DNA of 64,000 nt from Paenibacillus sp. PCH8 (GCF_002968835.1 NZ_PKQK01000003.1:868001-932000), one strand, 5' to 3'. Shown: positions 1 through 8,441, numbered from the stretch's first letter. Translations and numbers: made by a program. The notes: a model not told the origin generated them from the sequence alone.

Positions 1-640
1 AAACCAGCAGGTGAATCAATGTACTCACCAGATGGATCATGAAAATGATGAGCGGATGGGTCACGGAGACCGTAATGACATTCCCCATGGACGCGAGTAG
101 CGTGAATAACAAGGGAACCATCGCCATCATGAAGTTGATCATGCCGGATATGGCATCCTTGGCGTAACCAATCGCCACACTGAAGCTGTTAATCGCAAGG
201 ATGATGATGACCATATAACAGATTGAATAGGCAATTTTACTAATATTATTTTTCTCAAAAGCGGTCTGAAGGGTCTCCAGAATCATGCTCAGTACACTTA
301 ACATCACAATCGTGACCAGAAGCTTGCCATTATATAAAATTTCATGCAGCATGAAGGTTCCTATGGCTACAAACACCGATTTTAGGCTGAAGCCTTCTTT
401 GCCGGGTATTAACATATCCATAAAGGAAGGGGTTTTCCCTTCCGGGAAGAAACCACCGTATTGTTGCATCAGTTGATCCCAGTATTTCTCCACCTGATCC
501 TTGGGAAGCTGGTCTGCCTGCTGTTCCATCCATTCACCGGAAGGCGAGCTTGCAGTAACCTGTCCGATAACACCGAACATAAAACAGAGCAACAGCACAA
601 CCGTAAGACGCCACTGCGGTTTGGGATGCATCCATTTCAT
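1..640 (-). CDS. spoIIIAE: Stage III sporulation protein AE (partial, C-terminus beyond window)
   Basis: Polytopic membrane component of the SpoIIIA-SpoIIQ channel that links mother cell and forespore. The visible part is about 213 residues of a family usually near 400. It opens MKWMHPKPQWRLT, followed by a hydrophobic signal-like segment, a soluble stretch containing YWDQLMQQYGGFFPEG (typical of the family), then membrane helices that run off the left edge. The ATG at 640 lies 20 nt past the spoIIIAD stop, with AAGGGG upstream, so translation is probably coupled. It is the fifth gene of the operon reading leftwards. Identification rests on family resemblance and gene order. Confidence 0.9.
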   Translation of the reverse strand, partial: MKWMHPKPQWRLTVVLLLCFMFGVIGQVTASSPSGEWMEQQADQLPKDQVEKYWDQLMQQYGGFFPEGKTPSFMDMLIPGKEGFSLKSVFVAIGTFMLHEILYNGKLLVTIVMLSVLSMILETLQTAFEKNNISKIAYSICYMVIIILAINSFSVAIGYAKDAISGMINFMMAMVPLLFTLLASMGNVITVSVTHPLIIFMIHLVSTLIHLLV

Positions 641-660
641 ATGAAGTCCGCACGCCCCTT

Positions 661-1050
661 CTACACCGGCATCAGCTTCATGACGGTTTCGATAATAATG
701 CTGATGATCGGTATAGCGAGTACAAGGATTAACACTTTGCCAGCCAGTTCAATCTTGGAAGCAATGCTCTCCTGGCCTGCATCTCTGACAATCTGTGCAC
801 CAAATTCAGCAATGTACGCTATGCCAATAATCTTCAGCACCGTTTTCAGATAGATACTCTCCATACCTGAATTCTCGGCTAGCCGCTTTAACACTTCGAT
901 TACTGCTCCGATCTTGCCAATCAATAACATGAAGATCACAATACCGGTCGCAGCAGCAATCAGAAAGGCAAACATCGGCTTCTGTTCCTTAATGACCAGA
1001 ATCAGAACGGTTGCAATAAGCGCCAAACCTACAACTTGGATAATTTCCAC
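661..1050 (-). CDS. spoIIIAD: Stage III sporulation protein AD
   Basis: Small integral membrane protein of the mother-cell SpoIIIA complex. It has 129 residues, matching the family, with four predicted hydrophobic helices and the typical segments AAATGIVIFMLLIGKI and GIAYIAEFGAQIVRDAGQ. It starts at a GTG at 1050 preceded by GGTGGTG. It sits 30 nt after spoIIIAC and 20 nt before spoIIIAE in the conserved AA-AE order. Expected to be made in the mother cell during engulfment from the shared sigma-E promoter. Confidence 0.95.
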   Translation of the reverse strand: MEIIQVVGLALIATVLILVIKEQKPMFAFLIAAATGIVIFMLLIGKIGAVIEVLKRLAENSGMESIYLKTVLKIIGIAYIAEFGAQIVRDAGQESIASKIELAGKVLILVLAIPIISIIIETVMKLMPV

Positions 1051-1080
1051 AGGTCACCACCACCCGGCTTCATGACCGTT

Positions 1081-1284
1081 TTATTGAAAAAGAAATATCG
1101 ATTTGATCTCTTGCAGCAGGCTGTCCAACATACGGACCACCATGAACAATACAACGACAAATCCAATTACGGTCACCCAGTGAGCCATATCTTCCTTTCC
1201 CATTTGTTTCAGTACCGTGTGAATCATGGCAATAATGATTCCGATACCCGCAATTTGAAAGATTGCGTTCACTTCTAGATTCAT
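1081..1284 (-). CDS. spoIIIAC: Stage III sporulation protein AC
   Basis: A 67-residue protein with two transmembrane helices, the standard size for SpoIIIAC. The sequence MNLEVNAIFQIAGIGIIIAM and the later hydrophobic WVTVIGFVVVLFMVV match the family pattern. It starts at an ATG with AGGTG upstream. It lies between spoIIIAB and spoIIIAD, which supports the call independently. An overlapping 76-residue reading frame (1070-1300) is a shadow. Confidence 0.93.
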   Translation of the reverse strand: MNLEVNAIFQIAGIGIIIAMIHTVLKQMGKEDMAHWVTVIGFVVVLFMVVRMLDSLLQEIKSIFLFQ

Positions 1285-1313
1285 GACCTTGGCACCTCAC
1301 TATCCCGGCTATT

Positions 1314-1832
1314 TCAGAAGATCAGAATGACGATTAACGCTCCGACAAGCATCCCGAGACTTCGGCTCATTCGTTCATATTTCATTTGATCGGCCTGGGC
1401 ACGGGATTCTTCATGCATTAGTTGTTGAATGGCTAACGATATATGTTTAGTCTGATCTTGACGGTCACTTGTGCCAAGGCTGAAGCTTAATTGCAGCATG
1501 ACTTCCCGCTCGTCAGCCTTCATGGCTGATCTTCCCCACGCTTGCTCCACACCCGACTGTAGACTTTCTCGGGCAGTGAGGCCATGAGGAGGTTCCATCT
1601 GCGCAGCTGCATGAAGGAACAGTGTCTTTACCGGTTCTTTGGTCTGGGCTCCCATCTTAACCATCGCGTCGGGAAGAGGAGTGAGGCCATAGTTAATCTC
1701 CGTCATCAGTCGCTGGAGAGCCGCAATCAGTTCCCGCAACTGCCTCGGTCTTAATGCATACTGTCTGGCCTTGTAAAATCCGGCGAGGGTGCTGGCGAAC
1801 AGAATGATCACTGCACCAAGCATGTTAACCAA
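1314..1832 (-). CDS. spoIIIAB: Stage III sporulation protein AB
   Basis: Membrane-anchored protein of the SpoIIIA complex with a structural relation to type II secretion subunits. I place the start at the TTG at 1832: AGGAGG lies 8 nt upstream and this gives 172 residues, close to the usual 171. A longer frame reaches an ATG at 1880 but has no ribosome site. An N-terminal hydrophobic anchor (MLGAVIILFASTLAGF) is followed by RPRQLRELIAALQRLMTEI, a family signature. The C-terminal end is a second hydrophobic segment (SLGMLVGALIVILIF). Confidence 0.92.
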   Translation of the reverse strand: MVNMLGAVIILFASTLAGFYKARQYALRPRQLRELIAALQRLMTEINYGLTPLPDAMVKMGAQTKEPVKTLFLHAAAQMEPPHGLTARESLQSGVEQAWGRSAMKADEREVMLQLSFSLGTSDRQDQTKHISLAIQQLMHEESRAQADQMKYERMSRSLGMLVGALIVILIF

Positions 1833-1895
1833 AGGCTTCACCTCCTGCCTCCGTCTGCTGCAAAACACGCATTTTGCCATCGGCCAACCGAAAGG

Positions 1896-2831
1896 TCATG
1901 CCCCCCGGCTCGTCCGTTGCAGCTGCACATAACGTTGAAACATCTGCTCGGCGATTAAAGTTCTCAGCGCGGGTCTGGCAGATAGCTCCGATAGATCCCG
2001 TCCATGGGCAGTCGCGATCACAGAGACACCTGCATGCAGAGCTTCCATCACCGCCTCAGCATCCTCCGGACGACCGATCTCGTCCACAATCAGGACATCC
2101 GGCGACATGGAGCGGAGCATCATCATCATGCCCTCAGCCTTCGGACAACCGTCCATCACATCTGTTCTTGGCCCCACGTCGAATCCAGGTACTCCTTTGT
2201 AGCTACCAGCGATTTCAGACCTTTCATCCACGATCCCCACTTTCAGGCGCGGACGTAATCCCTGAACCAGTTCGCTGCCCCCAGTGAGTTTGGTTCCACT
2301 GCTGATTTGTCTCGCCAGATCTCGCAGTAAAGTTGTTTTTCCTTGTTGAGGCGGTGAAAGGATCAACGTATGCAGGACCTGTCCGCTCTTCATATCGAGA
2401 AGATAGGGAAGGATTCGGTCAGCCACTCCATGTACCTCACGGGCTACCCGGACGTTGAACCCATTGATATCGCGCAGATATTCGACACGTCCACCACTTA
2501 GGACCGTTCGGCCAGCAAGTCCGATTCGATGCCCTCCCGGGATGGTGATGAATCCTTTGCGTAATTCCTCTTCCAATGTATAGAGTGAATGGTTACTGAT
2601 CAGATCCAGCAGTCTGTGCGTCACCTCTTTCTGAGGAACGTATGCTTCATCAGGGTTCCCGGTCGGACAACCTTGAGATGTCAGGAAGTGGTACGTGTTG
2701 CTTGCATTAATCTCCAGGGGTCTGCCTTCACGAATACGTACTTCCTCGACTTGTTCCAATAGAGCGGGCGGCATTCTTCCGAGAATAGTTCGGATCGGTT
2801 CCGGGAAAAGATCCTTCCAGTTCACCTTCAT
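1896..2831 (-). CDS. spoIIIAA: Stage III sporulation protein AA, secretion-type ATPase
   Basis: Cytoplasmic ATPase of the SpoIIIA complex, related to type II/IV secretion ATPases and expected to power channel assembly or transport. It has 311 residues. The Walker A region is LSPPQQGKTTLLRDLARQ near residue 155, then VGIVDERSEIAG, then the Walker B segment SPDVLIVDEIGRPEDAEAVM. Start ATG at 2831 is preceded by AGGAG. It is the first gene of the operon, 75 nt or more downstream of the sigma-E-like promoter at 2894-2921. Confidence 0.95.
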   Translation of the reverse strand: MKVNWKDLFPEPIRTILGRMPPALLEQVEEVRIREGRPLEINASNTYHFLTSQGCPTGNPDEAYVPQKEVTHRLLDLISNHSLYTLEEELRKGFITIPGGHRIGLAGRTVLSGGRVEYLRDINGFNVRVAREVHGVADRILPYLLDMKSGQVLHTLILSPPQQGKTTLLRDLARQISSGTKLTGGSELVQGLRPRLKVGIVDERSEIAGSYKGVPGFDVGPRTDVMDGCPKAEGMMMMLRSMSPDVLIVDEIGRPEDAEAVMEALHAGVSVIATAHGRDLSELSARPALRTLIAEQMFQRYVQLQRTSRGA

Positions 2832-2893
2832 GGGTAGGCTCCTCCAAGCTTAAAATCATTTTGTTCACGCTTCTGGCGCTTGTTCATATCTCA

Positions 2894-2921
2894 AGTTTAT
2901 GCCTGTACATTCAATTTATGA
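2894..2921 (-). promoter_or_regulatory. Sigma-E-like promoter of the spoIIIA operon
   Basis: On the minus strand TCATAAA is followed after 12 nt by GCATAAACT. This fits the published sigma-E pattern (a -35 of K/H-ATA-W-W form and a GCATACA-T -10) with one -10 mismatch. It ends about 60 nt before spoIIIAA. In B. subtilis this operon is sigma-E dependent, so the position is as expected. Confidence 0.6.
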
Positions 2922-3093
2922 CGCTGAAATCTATCATTTCTTCAGAATACGGATGAGAGTTGAAACCATAGACCCTCTTCTGTTCTAGGCACCCGTCTAG
3001 ATGTGCTCGCATATAGTGCTCGCATACGGGTAAGATCTATTCCGGCTGAAAAAGATATACCGATCCCCCGGATACAGAAAGGAGTTGTGGGGA

Positions 3094-3843
3094 GTGCGAG
3101 TCGATGTCGTAGGCAATGTGAATGAAGTACGCACCATTGATATCGCTGGACGTAGTGCGGTTGTGATTGATGTACTGCGGACGACCAGTACGATCGTTAC
3201 AGCTCTGGCGTATGATGCTGCGGCTGTAATTGCTGTAGAGACGGTACCACAAGCCAAACAATTGACAGGGAAAGATTATATTCGGGGTGGAGAACGTTTT
3301 GACAAAAAAATCACCGGATTCGAGGCGGGAAATTCCCCCTATGAATATATGACAGAAGGCATTGCGGACAAAACGATCATACTGACCACAACCGATGGAA
3401 CCCGGGCATTGATCAAGGCTTCCCGAGCGAAACATGTACTCGCTGGATCGTTTCTGAATGTGCAGGCTGTCGCAGCTGTTCTATGCGAACTCCAAAGAGA
3501 TGTATTACTGTTATGTGCGGGAGATCAGGATGAATTTGCATTGGAAGATGGGTTGTGTGCTGGCTGTATTATCGATGAACTGCACCGTCAATCCCATTCT
3601 GCCATCCAGCTGAACGATCTCGGCATGGTGCTTCATCAGGCGGTTTCCCAATGTCGGGAAAGCATCCCTGATCTGGTGAGGATATCTTCTGGTGGACGAA
3701 GGCTGGAAAAGTTAGGAAAAGCTCATGATATTGCATACTGTTCTCAACTTAACTTGCTGGATTGTGTTCCCGAAATGGGGGAAGGGAACCGTATTCACCC
3801 TTATCGCGGAATACGTGGAGGAAAGCTGTTTAATTCGCTATGA
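3094..3843 (+). CDS. comB: Probable 2-phosphosulfolactate phosphatase (ComB family)
   Basis: Family enzymes hydrolyse 2-phosphosulfolactate to sulfolactate with Mg2+. The protein has 249 residues, normal for ComB. The N-terminal hallmark VVIDVLRTTSTIVTALAYDA is present near residue 25, followed by GGERFDKKITGFEAGNSPYE and the conserved TTTDGTRAL. I chose the GTG at 3094 because AAAGGAG lies 9 nt upstream; the TTG at 3085 abuts that site. It is a single gene facing away from spoIIIA and converging on lysC. Sulfolactate metabolism in this organism is inferred only from the family. Confidence 0.85.
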   Translation: MRVDVVGNVNEVRTIDIAGRSAVVIDVLRTTSTIVTALAYDAAAVIAVETVPQAKQLTGKDYIRGGERFDKKITGFEAGNSPYEYMTEGIADKTIILTTTDGTRALIKASRAKHVLAGSFLNVQAVAAVLCELQRDVLLLCAGDQDEFALEDGLCAGCIIDELHRQSHSAIQLNDLGMVLHQAVSQCRESIPDLVRISSGGRRLEKLGKAHDIAYCSQLNLLDCVPEMGEGNRIHPYRGIRGGKLFNSL

Positions 3844-3852
3844 GAACAACAA

Positions 3853-3890
3853 AAAGGTGTACGGTTGCCAGATGGCAACTGTACACCTTT
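3853..3890. terminator. Bidirectional terminator between comB and lysC
   Basis: The arms AAAGGTGTAC and GTACACCTTT enclose a second pairing, GTTGCC/GGCAAC, with an AGAT loop. A-rich and T-rich flanks lie on each side, so it can serve both convergent genes. Confidence 0.8.
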
Positions 3891-3916
3891 GCTATATTTA
3901 CATGTGCAGAAGTCGT

Positions 3917-5170
3917 TTATCTGCGATTTTGCGGTCCGCCAATAACGGCTTGTTCAGCGGTATCCAGATCATATGCTGTATGCAATGCCTTAATTACGTC
4001 ATGCAATTTATCGCCGTCAATGACACAAGAAACTTTGATCTCGGAAGTACTCACCATCTTGATGCTCACGCCTTCTGCGGAAATGACTTTGAACATCTTG
4101 GCAGCTACACCCGGGTGACTTACCATACCTGCGCCAACAATAGAGACTTTAACGAGGTTGTCTTCGGATGTGACTTCACGGTAAGGCAACCGGCTGTGAA
4201 GGCTTTCAATGACACGCAATGCGTTCTCTCGATCAGACAATGCAACAGAGAACGAGAAGTCCGCTTTGCCATCCATCACTCCGCTCTGAACGATAATGTC
4301 CACATCCAGCTGTTCGAATGCAAGAGCACCGAATACTTCAGCCAGAACGCCTGGTACATCCGGCACACCCAGAATACTGATGCGAGCCACGTTTTTGTCA
4401 TAGGCAATACCACTCACCACTACGCCTTGTTCCATTGCTGCTTCCTCCTTCACAACCGTTCCTTCATTATGGTTAAAGCTGGATCTAACAATTAGAGGTA
4501 CACCGGAATGCTTCGCGTACTCCACTGCTCGCGGATGCAGCACCGCTGCTCCCAGATTAGCCAGTTCCAGCATTTCATCATACGATATTTCCTTCAACTT
4601 GCGCGCAACCTTAACGATCCGTGGGTCCGTAGAATAGATTCCATCTACATCCGTATAGATCTCGCAGGCATCAGCCTTAATGGCTGCGGCCATAGCTACA
4701 GCTGTTGTATCCGAACCACCACGTCCCAGCGTGGTAATCTCACCGTCTTCCGTCATGCCTTGGAAGCCAGCAACGATAACAATATTACCTTCGGCCAGTG
4801 CTGCATTCACACGGTCAGGGTGAATATCATGAATACGTGCTTTCCCGTGAACCGGCTCTGTGCGGAATCCCGCTTGCCAGCCCGTAAATGATACTGCCTT
4901 GCGTCCAAGCGCTTGAATAGCCATGGATAATAAAGAGATCGAAATCTGTTCTCCTGTTGTCAATAACATATCCATCTCACGAGCAGGCAGTTCACTGTTC
5001 AGTTGTTTTGCCTGATCAATCAAATCATCCGTTGTATCCCCCATGGCCGAAACCACGACTACACACTGATGTCCTGCATCAGCTTTTTCTACAACACGTC
5101 CGGCTACACGTTTCATGCGTTCCGTATCTCCGACCGAGCTGCCCCCAAATTTCATCACGTACAATGACAA
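3917..5170 (-). CDS. lysC: Aspartate kinase (LysC-type, lysine-regulated)
   Basis: Phosphorylates aspartate, the first step to lysine, diaminopimelate, threonine and methionine. It has 417 residues; the B. subtilis LysC class is about 408. The start region VMKFGGSSVGDTERM holds the KFGGSSV motif, and the catalytic domain continues with LLTTGEQISISLLSMA and TLGRGGSDTTAVAMA. Two C-terminal ACT domains follow (about 270-417), ending in the SIKMVSTSEIKVSCV segment. The TTG start at 5170 has GGGAG 10 nt upstream. In this class an internal start can make a separate regulatory subunit. No lysine riboswitch is evident in the short gap to efp. Confidence 0.95.
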   Translation of the reverse strand: MSLYVMKFGGSSVGDTERMKRVAGRVVEKADAGHQCVVVVSAMGDTTDDLIDQAKQLNSELPAREMDMLLTTGEQISISLLSMAIQALGRKAVSFTGWQAGFRTEPVHGKARIHDIHPDRVNAALAEGNIVIVAGFQGMTEDGEITTLGRGGSDTTAVAMAAAIKADACEIYTDVDGIYSTDPRIVKVARKLKEISYDEMLELANLGAAVLHPRAVEYAKHSGVPLIVRSSFNHNEGTVVKEEAAMEQGVVVSGIAYDKNVARISILGVPDVPGVLAEVFGALAFEQLDVDIIVQSGVMDGKADFSFSVALSDRENALRVIESLHSRLPYREVTSEDNLVKVSIVGAGMVSHPGVAAKMFKVISAEGVSIKMVSTSEIKVSCVIDGDKLHDVIKALHTAYDLDTAEQAVIGGPQNRR

Positions 5171-5291
5171 CGCAAATCCACTCCCTACCTTGTGCAGTAT
5201 GCATAATTGATGTCCATCGTCATTATTCTCACCGAGAAATGACTTTAACCCAGTATATTACGAAAGCGTCTGATAGGCTAATCTTTTTTCG

Positions 5292-5325
5292 AAAAAACCC
5301 TCTGCCAATAGAATGGCAAAGGGTT
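5292..5325 (-). terminator. Rho-independent terminator after efp
   Basis: On the minus strand AACCCTTTGCCA pairs with TGGCAGAGGGTT around a short loop, followed by TTTTTTCG. It lies 37 nt after the efp stop. Confidence 0.85.
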
Positions 5326-5361
5326 GTTATCAGCGTTTATTTAGCTTACAGCATGTGAAAA

Positions 5362-5919
5362 TTACGCACGGGATGAGTATTTACCTTCACGTGTATCGAT
5401 CAGGAGAACGTCACCCTCATTAATGAACAAAGGAACTTGTACATTCAAGCCTGTTTCCACTTTTGCGTTTTTGGTAGCACCTTGTGCAGTATTACCTTTT
5501 ACGCTTGGCTCCGTTTCAATAACTTTCAACTCTACGCTTGTAGGCAAGTCGATTCCGAGGATTTCACCTTGGTAGCTAATGATCTTTACGTTCATGTTTT
5601 CTTTCATGAAGTTCAATTCCCATTCCAGTTGATCACTAGTCAATGTGAACTGATCATACGTTTCGTTATCCATGAACGTGTGCTCCGTACCACTTGCGTA
5701 CAGATACGATACACCACGGTTTTCGATAATAGCACGGCCAAGTGTTTCGCCTGCACGGAATGTTTTTTCAACGGTGTTGCCGTTACGCAGGTTTTTTAAT
5801 TTGGTACGTACGAAGGCTGCGCCTTTACCTGGTTTAACATGTTGAAAATCAAGTACGGTATAGATGTCGTTATCCACTTGAATGGTCAAGCCGGTTTTAA
5901 AATCATTAACTGAAATCAC
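5362..5919 (-). CDS. efp: Elongation factor P
   Basis: Binds ribosomes stalled on polyproline and restores peptide bond formation. It has 185 residues and three beta-barrel domains, as in the family. The loop HVKPGKGAAFVRTKLKN carries Lys32, the residue that is modified in bacteria (5-aminopentanol in B. subtilis). The C-terminal signature is FINEGDVLLIDTREGKYSSRA. The GTG start has AGGAGGG 6 nt upstream. It lies downstream of the yqhT peptidase, the same neighbour as in B. subtilis, but a repeat-bearing 310-nt gap separates them. Confidence 0.97.
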   Translation of the reverse strand: MISVNDFKTGLTIQVDNDIYTVLDFQHVKPGKGAAFVRTKLKNLRNGNTVEKTFRAGETLGRAIIENRGVSYLYASGTEHTFMDNETYDQFTLTSDQLEWELNFMKENMNVKIISYQGEILGIDLPTSVELKVIETEPSVKGNTAQGATKNAKVETGLNVQVPLFINEGDVLLIDTREGKYSSRA

Positions 5920-6035
5920 AAAAAATCCCTCCTGATATGGTTAAAAAGTGGTGATATGAGACGATGGGTTAATTTAGAGATGATAACCTGAATTCATAAG
6001 TATGTGCGGCGTGGCCGTTCCGGTTACGGATCGTT

Positions 6036-6120
6036 CTTCAGATCGCTGTTGTCTCCCATTTTTTTGATTGCACTTGTATAAGGTTAAAATAGGGAGACAA
6101 AGGCGAACGCTAACGCTTCT
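6036..6120. repeat. Intergenic repeat with conserved flanks and a 9-bp stem (copy A)
   Basis: The 310-nt gap between efp and yqhT holds no gene. It carries TTGTCTCCC (6049-6057) pairing perfectly with GGGAGACAA (6092-6100). The flanks GATCGCTGTT on the left and AAGGCGAACGCT on the right recur at 31231-31301 around a different stem. The following CGCTTCT and CCGTCTCCTTC also resemble the tails of the 31-kb copies. Function unknown. Confidence 0.6.
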
Positions 6121-6229
6121 ACAGAATCGATTCCGTCTCCTTCACTACTTCGCTTATTGCGCATACAACTCAGGACATAACCCATCTATAAAATAAAAAT
6201 CGTCTTATATCACGAGTGGCTAGTAAATA

Positions 6230-7303
6230 CTAGCCAATTACAGTGAATTTCTTGTCCGACTTCGTGAGAATATGAATACCCGTCTCGGTAATCACTACGT
6301 CATCCTCGATACGCACGCCGCCAAGTCCGTCAATATAAATACCCGGTTCAACGGTAACCACCATACCCGGTTTCAGTATATCGTCGCTAAGTTTGGACAA
6401 CCGTGGAGCTTCGTGAACTTCCATGCCCAGACCGTGACCTGTGCTATGTCCAAACTGATCTCCATATCCGTGACCTGCAATGATATCACGAGCCAGTGCA
6501 TCTGCTTCCCGTCCGGTCATACCCGGTTTCAGGTTCTCCAGCGTATGTAACTGAGCTTCCAGTACAATGTCATAAATTTTGCGCAGTTCAGGTACAGGTG
6601 TGCCTGTTCCAATGGTACGTGTCAGATCTGAACAGTATCCGTCCAAAAGTGCACCGAAGTCAAATGTAATCAACTCATTTTGTCCGATGACCTTGCTGCT
6701 CGCTACGCCGTGAGGCATGGCAGAACGTTCACCCGATGCTACGATGGTGTCAAATGAAGAGGAAGTCGCTCCATGTTTACGCATGAAGAATTCCATCTCC
6801 AGATCCACTTCACGCTCCGTCATGCCTGGTTTGGCAAACTGCAGTACGTGACTGAATGTAGCATCTGCCAGATCTGCAGCTCGTTGCATAACCGCGATCT
6901 CATCTTCATCCTTGAACATGCGAAGTTGTTCCACGGTTCCAGATACAGCTTTCAATTCAATGGGTTGAAGTGCCTCAGCATAAGCGGAATGTGTGCCAAA
7001 TGTAACCGTATCCTGTTCGAAGCCAACTTCTTTGATATTAGCGGATGATAACAGTTCGCGCACCGTATCCATTGGCTTGGCTCCGTGCTCCACCACCGTA
7101 AAACCTTTGGCTTGCTGGGGTGCCTGTGTCATGTAACGGAAATCAGTCAGCAAGTATGCTTCCTGTTCCGTAATCAGCACATATCCCGCTGAACCTGTAA
7201 AGCCCGTCATATAACGACGGTTAATCGGATTCGTAATCAGCATTGCTGTGAGTTCATGCCCACGCATGGCTTCACGCAACTTATTTACTCTTTTGTTTTC
7301 CAT
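6230..7303 (-). CDS. Xaa-Pro dipeptidase, M24 family (YqhT-like)
   Basis: Metal-dependent peptidase that cleaves X-Pro bonds. It has 357 residues. The N-terminal creatinase-like domain (to about 120) contains INRRYMTGFTGSAGYV. The catalytic pita-bread domain has the metal ligands in order: ITFDFGALLDGYCSDLTRT (two Asp), STGHGLGMEVHEAP (His), VVTVEPGIYIDGLGGVRIEDD (two Glu). Start ATG has AAGGG upstream. It lies between aroQ and efp, as yqhT does in B. subtilis. Confidence 0.93.
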   Translation of the reverse strand: MENKRVNKLREAMRGHELTAMLITNPINRRYMTGFTGSAGYVLITEQEAYLLTDFRYMTQAPQQAKGFTVVEHGAKPMDTVRELLSSANIKEVGFEQDTVTFGTHSAYAEALQPIELKAVSGTVEQLRMFKDEDEIAVMQRAADLADATFSHVLQFAKPGMTEREVDLEMEFFMRKHGATSSSFDTIVASGERSAMPHGVASSKVIGQNELITFDFGALLDGYCSDLTRTIGTGTPVPELRKIYDIVLEAQLHTLENLKPGMTGREADALARDIIAGHGYGDQFGHSTGHGLGMEVHEAPRLSKLSDDILKPGMVVTVEPGIYIDGLGGVRIEDDVVITETGIHILTKSDKKFTVIG

Positions 7304-7342
7304 CGGTAACCCTTCTTTCTCTCACATTCCCGGGTTCCCGGC

Positions 7343-7786
7343 TCAGGTTTGTTTGTCCAGATGACGCACAAGAGCCAGCAATCCCAGTTCATAGCTTACT
7401 TCGCCAAATCCGGCAATCTGCCCGATTGTTTCCGCTGCAATTACTGAATGATGTCTGAACGCTTCGCGTGCATGAATGTTGGATAGATGAACTTCCACGG
7501 TAGGAACTTTAACAGCATTGATTGCATCACGTATAGCATAGCTATAATGGGTAAATGCTCCGGCATTCAGCATAATTCCGTCGTCCTTGCCCATGGCTGC
7601 ATGAATGCGGTCAATGATATCCCCTTCATGGTTCGATTGATAAAAAGCGATGGAGACACTAAGTTCTTCAGCCTGTCTGCGAATTTTGTCCTCAATATCC
7701 TTCAGACTAAGTGTTCCATAGATGCCCGGTTCACGTACACCCAGCATGTTCAGGTTCGGGCCATTGATCACAATAATTCGTTTCAC
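7343..7786 (-). CDS. aroQ: Type II 3-dehydroquinate dehydratase
   Basis: Converts 3-dehydroquinate to 3-dehydroshikimate in the shikimate pathway. It has 147 residues, as usual for the dodecameric type II enzyme. The start segment IIVINGPNLNMLGVREPGIY carries the catalytic Arg and Tyr of the family. SNHEGDIIDRIH, LNAGAFTHYSYAIRDA and VEVHLSNIHAREAFRHHS (active-site His) follow. The GTG at 7786 has GGAG 5 nt upstream and gives the standard N-terminus; a longer frame to 7816 is less likely. It overlaps the end of yqhR by 56 nt and precedes yqhT. Confidence 0.95.
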   Translation of the reverse strand: MKRIIVINGPNLNMLGVREPGIYGTLSLKDIEDKIRRQAEELSVSIAFYQSNHEGDIIDRIHAAMGKDDGIMLNAGAFTHYSYAIRDAINAVKVPTVEVHLSNIHAREAFRHHSVIAAETIGQIAGFGEVSYELGLLALVRHLDKQT

Positions 7787-8441
7787 CGCTGCTCCACCCT
7801 CTCTGCAAATAACCATCTGCTATTTTAACACAGGCATTGCCGGATTGAGAAGCTTTTTTGCGGCTAAGCCCCGCTTGCTCCGGCTCACGTTTACGTTCAT
7901 CCGTGAACTCCATAGCAACTGTATAACCAATGAACAGTCCCCAGAGCAAAAAGAAACAGAGTTCCGTGATGATCGAATCCCACGTTAAACCATTCAGAGG
8001 CTTCATCATGCCCATTTTCGGCCCTACCAGAATAAAGAGAATTACCCACCAAACAACGCCATACACCATGCCGGGTAATGGACCTTTCAGTTTACGGATC
8101 GTGAACGTGTAGAGCAAGGAGGCCAATACGGAAAAGACGATAAAAAACAGCCAGCCTGTCAAATGTCCTGCTGCGGTGTAGATATATTGATGTTTGAAAA
8201 AAGGCTCAGCCAGAAATCCCACAGGCACAATCGTAAAATGCAGCAGATAGAATAGCCAGTGTAGCCCACCCCAGATAAAACCGGCAAAGAAGCCAAGCTC
8301 CAAAGCAAACGAAAATGGATTCGTGTAGTAATGCGTCTGACCTTGCCGATGGGCTGGGCCTCTATCTCTGTCTTTTTGCTTCAGTTCATGTGAACGTTGA
8401 TCTTCATGAGGTGCTGTATCTTCATGCTTACGTTCTGTCAT
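7731..8441 (-). CDS. YqhR-like conserved membrane protein
   Basis: A 236-residue protein of unknown function with a charged, His/Lys-rich N-terminus (1-45) and about four transmembrane helices (50-195). GFFAGFIWGGLHWLFYLLHF and VYGVVWWVILFILVGPKMGM match YqhR, and the position between yqhQ and aroQ is the B. subtilis order. Start ATG has AAGGAGA upstream. The last 30 or so residues look unlike membrane-protein sequence and run 56 nt into aroQ. A one-base slip in the A/T run at 7853-7858 would give an earlier stop before aroQ, so the true C-terminus is uncertain. Confidence 0.8.
   Translation of the reverse strand: MTERKHEDTAPHEDQRSHELKQKDRDRGPAHRQGQTHYYTNPFSFALELGFFAGFIWGGLHWLFYLLHFTIVPVGFLAEPFFKHQYIYTAAGHLTGWLFFIVFSVLASLLYTFTIRKLKGPLPGMVYGVVWWVILFILVGPKMGMMKPLNGLTWDSIITELCFFLLWGLFIGYTVAMEFTDERKREPEQAGLSRKKASQSGNACVKIADGYLQRGWSSGETNYCDQWPEPEHAGCT

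Noticed and set aside
5247..5272. AAC-N17-CGTC on the plus strand in the efp-lysC gap
   Set aside because: Resembles the ECF promoters but points at no plus-strand gene; taken as chance.
5171..5361. Possible lysine riboswitch before lysC
   Set aside because: The gap is only about 190 nt, includes the efp terminator, and none of the conserved L-box cores is visible.
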